Source of the DNA: Streptomyces violaceorubidus
Lineage (GTDB): Bacteria > Actinomycetota > Actinomycetes > Streptomycetales > Streptomycetaceae
DNA length: 64,000 nt
Direction: 5' to 3'
Assembly: GCF_000717995.1 (NCBI RefSeq)
Contig: NZ_JODM01000032.1
Span: 12,841-76,840 of the forward strand
Shown piece by piece: positions 10,001 to 19,262 of the stretch. How positions within the stretch are numbered: position 1 is the first letter of the stretch; every line of letters begins with the position of its first letter. Below the pieces are notes generated by a model that did no database searches, was not told the origin of the DNA, and worked only from the letters and a program-made list of their open reading frames with translations. The translations under genes and the position numbers were made by a program.

Positions 10001-10298
10001 GCGGGCCCGGCACGGACGCGGCGCGGTGCTGGTGCTGCTGGGCCGGCCGAGCGCGGCCGGGGCGGCCTACCGGGCGGCGCGGGAGCAGTGGCAGCGGCTC
10101 ACGGGAGCGTTGCGGGAGGTGGACTGGGACGAGGTGCAGCTCACACGGCGGGCGGAGAGCGAAGCGCGGCGCGGGCTCGAGAGCGGGTGGGGCGTGACCG
10201 CGTCCCGGGCCATGAGCGAGGAGGAGTGGAGACGCCTCGCACCGCCGTGGCACGCCTGGGATGAACGGGCCGAGTCGGCCGAGTTTCAGCGCAGTTGA
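7005..10298 (+). CDS. SAV_2336-type protein: N-terminal helical domain, vWA-like core, TPR-like tail
   Basis: 1097 residues. A short helical N-domain (LEELIGRLRRAGLDVTAEDV) is followed by a disordered D/P/T linker. The vWA-like core (about 190-400) starts at CDIRLLMDTGP; its metal site is degenerate, since the DxSxS motif reads DTGPA. The C-terminal half (about 570-1090) is Ala/Leu/Arg-rich helical repeats like TPRs. This matches the SAV_2336 family found next to MoxR and VMAP genes. It is the expected third partner of the ternary system, probably a scaffold loaded by the ATPase. The stop is followed by about 90 bases before the FxsA-like gene. Confidence 0.75.
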   Translation: MQGAPLEELIGRLRRAGLDVTAEDVADAVWLARRLGAAPPRAAVGRPDPTTDPTTDPDTVTDSGSDSEPVGKPDGGSPSPPPPGPSDPAGGDAAARHDPTTPGTRASTPVPLRAAGAVTGRGDGGGTHATFPVRAPAATALPGLLGLEKALRTLGRYRATGTGFTEGGIDEEATAERAAVTGFVLPVRRPGRSRRCDIRLLMDTGPAMAVWGQLVEELRQACQQSGAFAAVRVHHLYADAAGNPAIGPAAGPGRPPPLRSPDELHDPSGRSVTLLVSDCVGTLWQSGGAQRLLRDWPRSSPLAIVQPLPPRLWGRTALPAEPGLLVRPADFGGRLTFHPDDEPWDEPDAPATAVPVLQPTPEAFETWARLLAGTGPTSERAWAARTAHRPAPLAPAGTVARGDDELVRAFRATASPGALRLAVYLAAAPLTLPVMQLVQRAMLPDTGPMELAEVLLGGLLRRLPGTEEQPCFTYPGRVQDLLLSTLDQDTAGLVLKHCSDYVERRFGKGTRNFAALAAVRLAGRDAGAADAGPLTDDDFGPNAGDSAEAELFARVPARVLRFYLPDLVTPEPLTEAERLLGQWRTLADPDVLHRAREHAEAAVRAATRADAATAPDEGDGARARLVLGRVLRAEADTVAGRAPERRADLLAAATEELAAAHRAAPDHSPAQAQAALELAAGLHALWRVTGDPAHLTAALAVLAPDAPPWPAAGRRGTAPTEGASGEERRRAETWRAVHRARLLRRGRFLLDLRRHGEAAADLRPGCALLDESDAPARVRSRALLDLARALRGASADEAGEEATRDALLRAERAAGDDPDLRLPCLAARAAFHDTAGEAQEADEAYETAVLLAPPESLVRCGLLTSWGESLLSRASRGDGAHLVDRAESVLREALKDLPARSAQRGRLQALVGSALAQRFRHLGFLPDLFESRHLLGQAVRAAADVGVRGEAWLQLGRVRLEGWYRAGAPVLFEALHAYENAERDAREAHPGEPGSVTVARARHGRGAVLVLLGRPSAAGAAYRAAREQWQRLTGALREVDWDEVQLTRRAESEARRGLESGWGVTASRAMSEEEWRRLAPPWHAWDERAESAEFQRS

Positions 10299-10387
10299 TC
10301 CAGTCGGGGTTTCTGTTACCGGTCGGTCGGGAAGAACTGGGCAACCGTTGCGACCGTGCGGTGCGGACTTGGGGGGAGGAGCCGAGC

Positions 10388-10672
10388 GTGGCGGAGCAGG
10401 GGAAGGGGACCGCCGTCCCGGGCAGGGGCGCCGGGCGGACCGTGCTGCCGCCCGGGTTGGACGGCGTCGACCTGCGAACCTTGCGTGCCATGGACCGCCC
10501 GGAAGTCCTGGAGGCCGTCGACCGGGTGCTGGCGGGGGCGGCCGGGTCCCGGCAGGTCTGGTACTCCGGCGGCAACGAACCCTCGTCGACCTCGCCCGGC
10601 CCCCGCGCCGAGCCACGTACCTTTTCAGCCGGACCCGACGAGACCGCCCCGATCCGGGCGCTCCGGGAATGA
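10388..10672 (+). CDS. FxsA-like small protein, candidate modified-peptide precursor
   Basis: 94 residues from GTG 10388, chosen because GGAGGAG lies about seven bases upstream. Residues 20-60 (LPPGLDGVDLRTLRAMDRPE then EAVDRVL and VWYSGG) resemble FxSxx-COOH proteins, which typically read GVDLRTLR...VLxxx and end in a short aromatic-x-Ser tail. Here the expected end motif reads W-Y-S-G-G and about 30 further polar residues follow, including TFSAG. The stop overlaps the HExxH gene by ATGA, so the two are coupled. A precursor peptide for that enzyme is the best reading; the resemblance is by eye and from memory. Confidence 0.6.
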   Translation: MAEQGKGTAVPGRGAGRTVLPPGLDGVDLRTLRAMDRPEVLEAVDRVLAGAAGSRQVWYSGGNEPSSTSPGPRAEPRTFSAGPDETAPIRALRE

Positions 10673-11964
10673 CCCGGGCGTCCGTCCCGCCCGAAGTCCT
10701 CACGGCTCTCGCCGGGACGCGGCCCACCCCCGCCGGTACGGAGGCACTGCGCGCCGCGGTCCACGCGCGCCGCATGCTGCTCTTCAAGGCCCTTCTCGTC
10801 CGCGTCGAACGGGAGCACGCCCGTCTGCCCCACCCGGTGCGCCGGGGCTTCGAGGACGACTGGGCGCTGCTGGAGCGCGCCGAGCGGACCGACGCGGGAG
10901 CCGTGCGCGAGGTGCTCGACTACCCGACGACCGGCGCCTGGCTCACCGAGGCGCTCGCCGCGCCGGCCGGACCGGAGTTCGAGGCGCATCTGGCCCATCT
11001 GACCGGAGTCGCCGTCGTCGCCGCGGCCCGCGCGGGCTGCTCGGCCACCGGCACCCTCCGGGTGCCCTCCGGGCTGCTGGGCCTGCCCGGTCTGGGCGTA
11101 CTGCGCTGCCCCTCGGGCCGGGCCCGGGTGGGCGGTAGGGACGGCCGGCTGAGGCTGGTGGAGGCCGCCGGGCACGGCGCCGTCGACCTGCCGCGACGCG
11201 GGACCCGGCCGCAGGACGGGACACTGGAACGGGCCGGTCGCGGATCCGGATCCGGCTGGTCCGCGCTGCGCGCCCTGCCGGGCGGCAGGGCCGTCCTCGA
11301 CGACCTCGACCCCTACCGGGTGCCGCACCCCGGCATAGGCCCCACGGCGGTTCCCGCGGCCGACCGCGCGCACACCGACCACCCGGCGTGGGCCGGACGG
11401 TGGCGTCGGGCCCGGGCCCTGCTGTCGGCGACCGATCAGGGGCGGATCTTTGAGACGGACGCCCTGGTGCACGCCCTGGTGCCGCTCGCCGCGGCGGGAC
11501 GCGCCGGCGGAGTGCCGACGGGGGCCACCGTCCGCTCCGCGCCCGGCGCCGTGCTGACCCAGCTCCCGGCCGGTGCCGCGGAGCTGGCGGAGACACTGGT
11601 CCACGAGACCCACCACACCAAGCTCGCCGCCCTCGACGACTCCGTGCCCCTGTGCCGGCCCGGGGGCGCCCTGCACCGGGTGGCTTGGCGCCCCGACCCG
11701 AGGCCCGCCTCCGCGGTCCTCCAGGGCACCTATGCCCACCTCGCCCTGCTCGACCTGTGGTGGAGGGCGCAACGGGCGTCCGGTGCTCCCGCGACCTGGC
11801 GGCAGCGCGCCGCGGAGCGCTACGGACGGTACCGGGAACAGGTGGGCGAGGCCTTGTCCGTGCTCCGGGGATCCGATGAACTGACCTGTACGGGACGGCA
11901 CTTCGTGGAGGAGATGCACCGGCACCACGCGGACCTCGCAACGGCGGTCGGGAACTCCACATGA
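10669..11964 (+). CDS. Stand-alone HExxH (aKG-HExxH-type) peptide-modification enzyme
   Basis: 431 residues from ATG 10669. The key motif is VHETHHTKL with His312, Glu313 and His316. It occurs in a mostly helical protein with RGFEDDWALLE early and LLDLWWRAQ after the motif. This is the HEXXH domain found fused to, or beside, FxsB-type radical SAM maturases. NCBI now describes this group as alpha-ketoglutarate-dependent HExxH peptide beta-hydroxylases rather than proteases. The neighbouring FxsA-like peptide is its likely substrate. No radical SAM gene accompanies it here. A metalloprotease role cannot be excluded from the motif alone. Confidence 0.7.
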   Translation: MTRASVPPEVLTALAGTRPTPAGTEALRAAVHARRMLLFKALLVRVEREHARLPHPVRRGFEDDWALLERAERTDAGAVREVLDYPTTGAWLTEALAAPAGPEFEAHLAHLTGVAVVAAARAGCSATGTLRVPSGLLGLPGLGVLRCPSGRARVGGRDGRLRLVEAAGHGAVDLPRRGTRPQDGTLERAGRGSGSGWSALRALPGGRAVLDDLDPYRVPHPGIGPTAVPAADRAHTDHPAWAGRWRRARALLSATDQGRIFETDALVHALVPLAAAGRAGGVPTGATVRSAPGAVLTQLPAGAAELAETLVHETHHTKLAALDDSVPLCRPGGALHRVAWRPDPRPASAVLQGTYAHLALLDLWWRAQRASGAPATWRQRAAERYGRYREQVGEALSVLRGSDELTCTGRHFVEEMHRHHADLATAVGNST

Positions 11965-12039
11965 CAGAGCGCACAGCATTGACCTCGGTGCGTTAGCGTG
12001 TGCGCGAGCGCGGCGGACGCGGCGGGAACGGGAGCGGTG

Positions 12040-15039
12040 ATGACGGAACAGCGGCGGTCCGGTGCGGACGGCGCCACGGCGTCCGAGCACATTCTGGTGG
12101 TCTTCCCCGGCTACCACCGTTCGTGGGCGGCGTGGATCGGGCGGTGCCTGGAGCGCCACGGCCACCGCACCACCCTGCAACGCTGGGACCCGCCGCGCGA
12201 GGTCCCCCTGGAGGACTCGTTCGGCGACCTGCTCCTGTCCAGCGGGCGCGTCCTCCTCGTCCTCGACGACTGGTTCTTCGAACTCGGCCCGCGCCCCGCC
12301 GGCGAGTGGAACGACGTGCTGCGCGGCTTCGTCGCCGCGCACGCCGACCGCATCGCGGCCGTCAACCTCACCAACCGCCCGCTCCTGCCGGCCACCGCGG
12401 TCCTGGAACCGGCCAGCCTGTGGGGGATCGGTGAGGACGGCGCCGAGGAGCGGCTGCTCAACCGGCTGGGGCTGAACCGCCTGCGCATCCCGCGTACCCC
12501 GGCCACCCCGGTGCGCTATCCGGACACCCGCTGCGACGTCTGGGGCGAGGTCCCGCACCGCAACCCGCGCTTCACCGGCCGCGACGACCTGCTCACCACC
12601 CTCCACCAGCGCCTCGCCGACGCCGAGCGCGGGGCCGCCGTCTGCACCCTGCTCGGCATGTCCGGCATCGGCAAGACCCAGCTCGCGACCGAGTACGCGC
12701 ACCGTTTCAGCACCGACTACGACGTCGTCTGGTGGGTCAACTCCGACGATCGCAACATCCAGCGCGACCGCTTCGGCGAACTCGCGGTCGAACTCGGGCT
12801 GCGCAGCGGAAGCGAACCGGGCGAACGCATCCGCGCCGTGCGCAACGCGCTGCGCCGCGGCGATCCGCACGCCAAGTGGCTGATCGTCTTCGACGGCTGG
12901 GACGACACCGCGGGCGCCGACACGCTGCTGCCGCAGGGCGCCGGTCACGTCCTGGTGACCTCCCGCAACCGCGGGTGGAGCGAGCGGGCCGACATCCTGG
13001 AGGTCCCGGCCTTCGTGCGCGCCGAGTCCGTCGGCTATCTGATGCGCCGGGCCGCCCACATCACCGCCGCGGAGGCCGACGAGGTCGCCGCCGAGTTCGG
13101 CGACGTACCGCTGCCGCTGGTGCAGGCCGCCTCCTGGCTGGGCGAGTCCCGGATGGAGGTGCCCGAGTACCTGCGGATGGTGCGCGAACGCCGGCTGTCC
13201 ACCGTGGACGAGCCCGTCACCGGCGAGGGGTTCCCGCAGTCCTCCATGACCTCCTGGTCGATACTGCTCAACCGGCTGCGCCGGGCGCAGCCGCAGGCCC
13301 TCGACGTACTCGGGCTGTGCACCTCCTTCGCCCCCGGCCGCATCCCGCTCGGGCTCATCCGCGCCTACCCGCACGCCGACCTCCCCGAGGAGCTGCGGTG
13401 GATGACGGCGGACCTGCCGGCCTGGACGCGGGCCCTGGACACCCTGGTGAACTACTCCGTGCTCACCCGTGAGACCCGGGGACCGGTCGGCGTCGAGATG
13501 GGGCCCCACCAGGAGTCGGTGCACATGCACCGGCTCGTCCACGACATCATCACCAAGCTGATCGGCACGGACAGCCGCGAAACGCACCGCCGGGCCGTAC
13601 GCACCCTGCTCGCCGAGGCCGACCCGGGCAACCCCCTCGACAGCCGGAACTGGCCGCGGTACGCCGAACTGCTGCCGCACCTGGAGCCCTCAGGAGCGTT
13701 CGACAGCACCCGGCCACGCGTCCAGGAGGCGGTCCTCAACAGCCTGCGCTACTGCGTCCGCAGCGGCGAGTACACCACCGGCCTGGCCCTGGCCCAGCGG
13801 ATCCGCGACCGCTGGTCGCAGCTGCTCGCGCCGCTGTCCCAGCCGATGCTCGACCTGACCGCGCAGGAGAGCAACCTCATGCAGGCCGGCGGCCGGTTCC
13901 GCGAGGCGTACGAACTCGACCGGTCCGTGCTGGAGCGGTTGCGGGCCGCGTCCGGCGGCAACACGATCGCCGAGCTGGTCACCCAGGACTCGATGGCCAA
14001 CAGCCTGCGCAGCCTGGGGCGTTACGACGAGGCGTACCGGCTCCAGCAGCAGGTCCTGGACGGCACCGCGGAACTGCTCGGCGCCCACGAGCCCACCACG
14101 CTGCGCGCACGCCACAACCTCGGGGTCAGCCTCCGCCTGCTGGGCAGGTACCGGGACGCCTACGAACTGAACCTGGAGAACCTCGGCACCCGCGAGAGCG
14201 TCCTGCGGGTCCGGCACATCAGCACCCTCAACTCCGCCAGTGCCGTCACGCACGACCTGCGGCTGCTGGGCCGCTACCGTGAGGCGATGGCCCGGCAGGA
14301 ACCGGTGGTCCGACTGCATGTGCAGGTACTCGGCGCACAGCACCCGCAGACCCTGGGCGCCCGCACCCACCTGGTCATGTGCCGCCGCCGCGAGGGCGGG
14401 TACCAGGACGTGGGCCCCTCGATGGAGAGCCTCCTGGAAGAGCTGGCCCAGGTGCACGGCCGCGAGCACTACCGCACCCTCAACTTCATCACCAACTACG
14501 GCAACTACCTGCGCGAGCACGGCGACCTCAGCCACGCCCGCGAGCTCATCGAGGAGGCCGAGGCCGGGTACCGGGCGCTGCTCGGGCCCGCCCATCCCGT
14601 CGCCACCGGCATGCTCGCCAACACCGGGCTGATCATGCAGGCGGCCGGGGAGCGGGCCGAGGCCATGTCCATGTTCGAGTCGGCCCTGGCCGGGCTCACC
14701 GCCACCCTGGGCCCCGACCATCCCTGGGTGCTCGGCTGCGCCCTGTGCGCCACCGGCGCGCGCAACTTCAACGGGCGGATCGCCGACGCGGTGGAACTCG
14801 GCCGGGACACGGTGCGCCGGGCGCAGCGCTCCCTGGGCGGTGAGCACCCCCTGACGCTGTCCTGCCAGGTGGCCCTCGCCGCCGACCTGAGGGCCGTCCG
14901 GGAGCACGAGGAGGCCGGGAAACTGGAGGAGGACGGGCTGCTGGGCCTGACCCGGACGCTGGGCGCGCAGCATCCGCACACCCTCTCCGCCCGCCAGCGC
15001 ACCCGGCCCTACTGGGACTTCGAGCCCTACCTCGGCTGA
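12040..15039 (+). CDS. fxsT: FxsT-type TIR-like / NB-ARC / TPR protein
   Basis: About 999 residues from ATG 12040 (GGGAG upstream; an in-frame GTG at 11998 would add 14). Residues 15-150 look like a diverged TIR domain (HILVVFPGYHRSWAAWI, LLLSSGRVLLVLDDWF). NB-ARC follows: Walker A GMSGIGKTQ, Walker B WLIVFDGWDD, HVLVTSRNRGW, PLPLVQAASWL and an MHD-like VHMHRLVHD. The C-terminal 450 residues are kinesin-light-chain-type TPRs (LGRYDEAYRL, LGRYRDAYEL). This is the architecture of FxSxx-COOH system TPR proteins, STAND NTPases thought to sense and signal. It closes the plus-strand conflict-like block. Confidence 0.85.
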   Translation: MTEQRRSGADGATASEHILVVFPGYHRSWAAWIGRCLERHGHRTTLQRWDPPREVPLEDSFGDLLLSSGRVLLVLDDWFFELGPRPAGEWNDVLRGFVAAHADRIAAVNLTNRPLLPATAVLEPASLWGIGEDGAEERLLNRLGLNRLRIPRTPATPVRYPDTRCDVWGEVPHRNPRFTGRDDLLTTLHQRLADAERGAAVCTLLGMSGIGKTQLATEYAHRFSTDYDVVWWVNSDDRNIQRDRFGELAVELGLRSGSEPGERIRAVRNALRRGDPHAKWLIVFDGWDDTAGADTLLPQGAGHVLVTSRNRGWSERADILEVPAFVRAESVGYLMRRAAHITAAEADEVAAEFGDVPLPLVQAASWLGESRMEVPEYLRMVRERRLSTVDEPVTGEGFPQSSMTSWSILLNRLRRAQPQALDVLGLCTSFAPGRIPLGLIRAYPHADLPEELRWMTADLPAWTRALDTLVNYSVLTRETRGPVGVEMGPHQESVHMHRLVHDIITKLIGTDSRETHRRAVRTLLAEADPGNPLDSRNWPRYAELLPHLEPSGAFDSTRPRVQEAVLNSLRYCVRSGEYTTGLALAQRIRDRWSQLLAPLSQPMLDLTAQESNLMQAGGRFREAYELDRSVLERLRAASGGNTIAELVTQDSMANSLRSLGRYDEAYRLQQQVLDGTAELLGAHEPTTLRARHNLGVSLRLLGRYRDAYELNLENLGTRESVLRVRHISTLNSASAVTHDLRLLGRYREAMARQEPVVRLHVQVLGAQHPQTLGARTHLVMCRRREGGYQDVGPSMESLLEELAQVHGREHYRTLNFITNYGNYLREHGDLSHARELIEEAEAGYRALLGPAHPVATGMLANTGLIMQAAGERAEAMSMFESALAGLTATLGPDHPWVLGCALCATGARNFNGRIADAVELGRDTVRRAQRSLGGEHPLTLSCQVALAADLRAVREHEEAGKLEEDGLLGLTRTLGAQHPHTLSARQRTRPYWDFEPYLG

Positions 15040-15069
15040 CCGAGGCGGACAGCCGCCCACGCGAAGAGA

Positions 15070-15092
15070 CCGGCCCCGGGGAACGGGGCCGG
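15070..15092. terminator. Bidirectional hairpin between fxsT and sucA
   Basis: CCGGCCCCG (15070-15078) pairs with CGGGGCCGG (15084-15092) around a five-base loop, between converging stops. A nine-bp all-GC stem. Confidence 0.6.
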
Positions 15093-15127
15093 CCTCCTCG
15101 GTCGGACGGGGGACGAAGCCCCGGACC

Positions 15128-18100
15128 TCAGGCCTCGAAGACCTCACGCACGAGCTGCTCCTGCTCGGCCTGGTGCCGCTTGGCCGAGCCGACGGCCGGG
15201 GACGAGCCGTGCGGCCGCGAGATGCGGCGCAGGCGCTCGCCGTGCGGGACGTCGGCGCCGACCGCCAGGTCCAGGTGGTCGATCAGGTTGAGCGCGATGA
15301 ACGGCCAGGCACCCTGGTTCGCCGGCTCCTCCTGGGCCCACAGGTACTTCTCGGCGTTCGGGTACTTGGCGATCTCCGCCTGGAGCTCGGCACCCGGCAG
15401 CGGGTACAGGCGCTCGATGCGGATGATCGCCGTGTCCGTCACGCCGCGCTTCTGCCGCTCGGCCTCCAGGTCGTAGTACAGCTTTCCGGCCACGAAGACG
15501 ACCTTGCGGACCGAGGCCGCGTCGACCGCCGAGTCGCCGATGACCGGGCGGAACTGACCCGACGTGAACTCCTCCGTCTTCGACGCGGCGGCCTTCAGAC
15601 GCAGCATCGACTTCGGGGTGAAGACCACCAGCGGCTTGTGGTGCGGGTTGTGCACCTGCCACCGCAGGAGGTGGAAGTAGTTCGACGGCAGGGTCGGCAT
15701 CGCGACCGTCATGTTGTTCTGGGCGCAGAGCTGGAGGAAGCGCTCCACACGCGCGGACGAGTGGTCCGGGCCCTGGCCCTCGTAGCCGTGCGGGAGCAGG
15801 AGCGTGACGCCGGACGTCTGCCCCCACTTCTGCTCGGCCGCCGAGATGTACTCGTCGACCACGGTCTGCGCGCCGTTGACGAAGTCGCCGAACTGCGCCT
15901 CCCACATCACGAGCGCGTCGGGGCGGGCCAGCGAGTAGCCGTACTCGAAGCCCATGACCGCGTACTCGGAGAGCAGGGAGTTGTAGACGTTGTAGCGGGC
16001 CTGGTCCTCGGCGAGGTACTGCAGCGGGGTGTACTCCTCGCCCGTCTCGCGGTTGATGAGGACCGCGTGGCGCTGGCCGAACGTGCCGCGCTGGGAGTCC
16101 TGGCCGGACAGGCGCACCGGGGTGCCCTCGATCAGCAGGGAGCCGACGGCCAGCGTCTCGCCCATGCCCCAGTCGATGGTGCCGTCCTCGACCATCGCCG
16201 CCCGGCGCTGGAGCTGCGGCAGCAGACGCGGGTGGACGTGGAAGGTGTCGGGGATGTTGACCTGGGACTCGGCGATCCGCTTGACGACCTCCGCGGAGAT
16301 CGCGGTGTTCACGGCGACCGGGAACTCCGCCTGCGGGTCCGAGACCGGTCCCGAGGCCGAGGTGGCCGTGACGGCCTCGCGGACCTCGGTGAAGACCTTC
16401 TCCAGCTGGCCCTGGTAGTCCTGGAGCGCCTGCTCGGCCTCTTCCAGGGTGATGTCGCCGCGACCGATGAGGGACTCGGTGTACAGCTTGCGCACCGAAC
16501 GCTTCTTGTCGATCAGGTCGTACATCAGCGGCTGGGTGAAGGCCGGGTTGTCCGACTCGTTGTGACCGCGGCGGCGGTAGCAGATGAGGTCGATCACGAC
16601 GTCCTTGTTGAACGCCTGGCGGAACTCGAAGGCCAGACGGCCCACGCGGACGACGGCCTCGGGGTCGTCGCCGTTCACATGGAAGATCGGCGCCTCGATC
16701 ATGCGGGCCACGTCGGTGGCGTACATCGAGGAACGCGACGACTCGGGCGCCGCGGTGAAGCCGACCTGGTTGTTGATGACGATGTGGACCGTGCCGCCGG
16801 TGCGGTAGCCGCGCAGCTGCGACATGTTCAGGGTCTCGGCCACCACGCCCTGGCCCGCGAAGGCCGCGTCACCGTGCAGGGCGACCGGCAGGACGGTGAA
16901 GTCCGTGCCGCCCTTGTTGATGATGTCCTGCTTGGCGCGGGCGATGCCCTCGATGACCGGGTCGACGGTCTCCAGGTGGGACGGGTTGGCGGCCAGCGAG
17001 ACGGTGATCTGCTCGCCGTCCAGGCCGGTGAAGGTGCCCTGGGCGCCCAGGTGGTACTTCACGTCGCCGGAACCGTGCATCGACTTCGGGTCGAGGTTGC
17101 CCTCGAACTCGCGGAAGATCTGCGCGTACGACTTGCCGACGATGTTCGCCAGGACGTTCAGCCGGCCCCGGTGGGCCATGCCGATGACGACCTCGTCCAG
17201 ACGGGACTCGGCGGCCGAGTCCAGCACCGCGTCGAGCAGCGGGATGACGGACTCGCCGCCCTCCAGGGAGAACCGCTTCTGGCCGACGTACTTGGTCTGG
17301 AGGAAGGTCTCGAAGGCCTCCGCCGCGTTCAGCCGGCGCAGGATGCGCAGCTGCTCCTCGCGCTCCGGCTTGGTGTGCGAGCGCTCGATGCGGTCCTGGA
17401 TCCACTTGCGCTGCTTCGGGTCCTGGATGTGCATGAACTCGACGCCGGTGGTGCGGCAGTACGAGTCGCGCAGCACGCCGAGGATGTCGCGCAGCCTCAT
17501 CAGGGACTTGCCGGCGAAGCCGCCGACCGCGAACTCGCGCTCCAGGTCCCACAGGGTGAGCCCGTGCTCGGTGATGTCCAGGTCGGGGTGCTTGCGCTGC
17601 TGGTACTCCAGCGGGTCGGTGTCGGCCATGACGTGGCCGCGGACCCGGTAGGAGTGGATCAGCTCGAAGACGCGGGCGGCCTTGGTGACGTCGTCGTCGT
17701 GCGAGGCGTCGATGTCCTTGAGCCAGCGGACCGGCTCGTAGGGGATGCGCAGCGCCTTGAAGATCTCGTCGTAGAAGCCGTTCTCGCCGAGCAGCAGGTT
17801 GGCGACCTGGCGCAGGAACTCGCCGGAGGCGGCGCCCTGGATGACCCGGTGGTCGTAGGTCGACGTGAGCGTCATGACCTTCGAGATGCCGAGCTTGTTC
17901 AGGGTGTCCTGGCTGGTGCCCTGGAACTCCGCCGGGTAGTCCATGGAGCCGACGCCCAGGATGACCGACTGGCCGGGCATCAGGCGCGGCACGGAGTGGA
18001 CGGTGCCGAGGCCGCCCGGGTTGGTCAGGGAGACCGTGACGCCGGTGAAGTCGTCCATCGTCAGCTTGTTGTCGCGGGCGCGACGGACGATGTCCTCGTA

Positions 18101-18982
18101 GGCCTGCCAGAACTCGAAGAAGTTCAGCGTCTCGGCCTTCTTGATCGCCGCGACGACCAGCTGGCGGTCGCCGTTGGGCTTGACCAGGTCGATGGCGAGG
18201 CCGAGGTTGATGTGGGCCGGCTTGACCAGGGTCGGCTTGCCGTCCTTCTCGCCGAACGAGTGGTTCATCGACGGCATGGCCTTGATGGCCTGCACCATCG
18301 CGTAGCCGATCAGGTGCGTGAAGGAGATCTTCCCGCCCCGGGCGCGCTTGAGGTGGTTGTTGATGACGATGCGGTTGTCGAACAGCAGCTTCACCGGGAC
18401 CGCGCGCACGGACGTGGCCGTGGGCAGCTCCAGCGAGGCGTTCATGTTCTTCGCGACCGCGGCGGCCGGGCCGCGCAGGGTCACCAGCTCGGGGCCCTCG
18501 GAGGCGGCGCCGGCGTCCTTGGCGGGCGCGGCGGCCTTCGCCTGCGGCGCGGCGGCGGGCTTGGCCGGCGCGGGTGCGGCGGCGGCGGGCTTCGCGGCCG
18601 GGGCGGGCGCGGCCGGAGCGGGTGCGGCCGGAGCGGGTGCGGCGGCGGCGGGTGCGGCGGGCTGCGCGGGAGCGGGAGCCGCCGCCTTCTGCTGGGCCGG
18701 GGCGGGAGCCTGCGCCTGCGGGGCGGGGGCGGCCGGTGGCGTGCTGCCGGAGTCCGTGGTCACCGCGCCGGACGCGGGCTGCGCCGCCGCACCGGGCTTG
18801 TAGTCGGCGAAGAAGTCCCACCAGGCTCGGTCCACGGAGTTCGGGTCCTGGAGGTACTGCTGATAGATCTCGTCGACGAGCCACTCATTGGCACCGAACG
18901 CGGCCGCGGGGTTCTTTCCCGCGGTGCCCGCTTGGTCGGTGTCGGTCGAGATGCTCGAGTTACTGGGGGACTGTGGCGACAC
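15128..18982 (-). CDS. sucA: Multifunctional 2-oxoglutarate dehydrogenase E1/E2 (Kgd type)
   Basis: 1284 residues from GTG 18982 ([15 protein letters not shown] upstream). The order is the actinobacterial one: an N-terminal helix ending [11 protein letters not shown]; an Ala/Pro-rich linker (about 60-150); an acyltransferase catalytic domain without lipoyl domain, with [14 protein letters not shown]; then the thiamine-diphosphate E1 domains with GDAAFAGQG and NNQVGFT. It decarboxylates 2-oxoglutarate and passes the succinyl group on in the TCA-cycle complex. Related enzymes are inhibited by the FHA protein GarA/OdhI. Its stop faces fxsT across a hairpin. Synteny with the sensor kinase pair and lon supports the core-chromosome assignment. 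Confidence 0.95.
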   Translation of the reverse strand: MSPQSPSNSSISTDTDQAGTAGKNPAAAFGANEWLVDEIYQQYLQDPNSVDRAWWDFFADYKPGAAAQPASGAVTTDSGSTPPAAPAPQAQAPAPAQQKAAAPAPAQPAAPAAAAPAPAAPAPAAPAPAAKPAAAAPAPAKPAAAPQAKAAAPAKDAGAASEGPELVTLRGPAAAVAKNMNASLELPTATSVRAVPVKLLFDNRIVINNHLKRARGGKISFTHLIGYAMVQAIKAMPSMNHSFGEKDGKPTLVKPAHINLGLAIDLVKPNGDRQLVVAAIKKAETLNFFEFWQAYEDIVRRARDNKLTMDDFTGVTVSLTNPGGLGTVHSVPRLMPGQSVILGVGSMDYPAEFQGTSQDTLNKLGISKVMTLTSTYDHRVIQGAASGEFLRQVANLLLGENGFYDEIFKALRIPYEPVRWLKDIDASHDDDVTKAARVFELIHSYRVRGHVMADTDPLEYQQRKHPDLDITEHGLTLWDLEREFAVGGFAGKSLMRLRDILGVLRDSYCRTTGVEFMHIQDPKQRKWIQDRIERSHTKPEREEQLRILRRLNAAEAFETFLQTKYVGQKRFSLEGGESVIPLLDAVLDSAAESRLDEVVIGMAHRGRLNVLANIVGKSYAQIFREFEGNLDPKSMHGSGDVKYHLGAQGTFTGLDGEQITVSLAANPSHLETVDPVIEGIARAKQDIINKGGTDFTVLPVALHGDAAFAGQGVVAETLNMSQLRGYRTGGTVHIVINNQVGFTAAPESSRSSMYATDVARMIEAPIFHVNGDDPEAVVRVGRLAFEFRQAFNKDVVIDLICYRRRGHNESDNPAFTQPLMYDLIDKKRSVRKLYTESLIGRGDITLEEAEQALQDYQGQLEKVFTEVREAVTATSASGPVSDPQAEFPVAVNTAISAEVVKRIAESQVNIPDTFHVHPRLLPQLQRRAAMVEDGTIDWGMGETLAVGSLLIEGTPVRLSGQDSQRGTFGQRHAVLINRETGEEYTPLQYLAEDQARYNVYNSLLSEYAVMGFEYGYSLARPDALVMWEAQFGDFVNGAQTVVDEYISAAEQKWGQTSGVTLLLPHGYEGQGPDHSSARVERFLQLCAQNNMTVAMPTLPSNYFHLLRWQVHNPHHKPLVVFTPKSMLRLKAAASKTEEFTSGQFRPVIGDSAVDAASVRKVVFVAGKLYYDLEAERQKRGVTDTAIIRIERLYPLPGAELQAEIAKYPNAEKYLWAQEEPANQGAWPFIALNLIDHLDLAVGADVPHGERLRRISRPHGSSPAVGSAKRHQAEQEQLVREVFEA

Positions 18983-19262
18983 GGCGAGAACCGCCCTCTT
19001 CCGCTTCACAAGATGGTGGACAGCGGGAATCAAGGCTACGCCTACCGGCACCGGAAGGTCAGGCTGGGCCCGTTCATCGTCGCGTAAGTCACATCACAGA
19101 CCGCGTTTCGGCGCTGGAAATGGCGGGAAACAAGCGAGGTTCTGCTGCGTGAGGGATCGGGAGACCGGGGCCCGGCGCCTCGAAAAGGCGGGCCCGTGCC
19201 TGATCACACGTGCCCGCCAGCGCGGATGCAGTGGATCTTGACGCTCCGCTTCGAACCCTACG

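Noticed and set aside
6969..10787. 1272-residue minus-strand open frame
   Set aside because: Shadow of the SAV_2336-type gene; no motif or start signal.
10669..11964. Calling the HExxH protein a zinc metalloprotease
   Set aside because: The surrounding sequence and the FxsA-like neighbour fit the peptide-modifying HExxH family better; the motif alone does not decide.
11980..12010. Promoter TTGACC with TAGCGT before fxsT
   Set aside because: The two hexamers are only eight bases apart, too close for a sigma-70-type promoter.
10141..13680. 1179-residue minus-strand open frame
   Set aside because: It is antisense to the HExxH and FxsT genes, has no ribosome binding site and shows the low-complexity composition of a GC-rich shadow frame.
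15173..19087. 1304-residue plus-strand open frame
   Set aside because: Antisense of sucA; the real sucA motifs are all on the minus strand.
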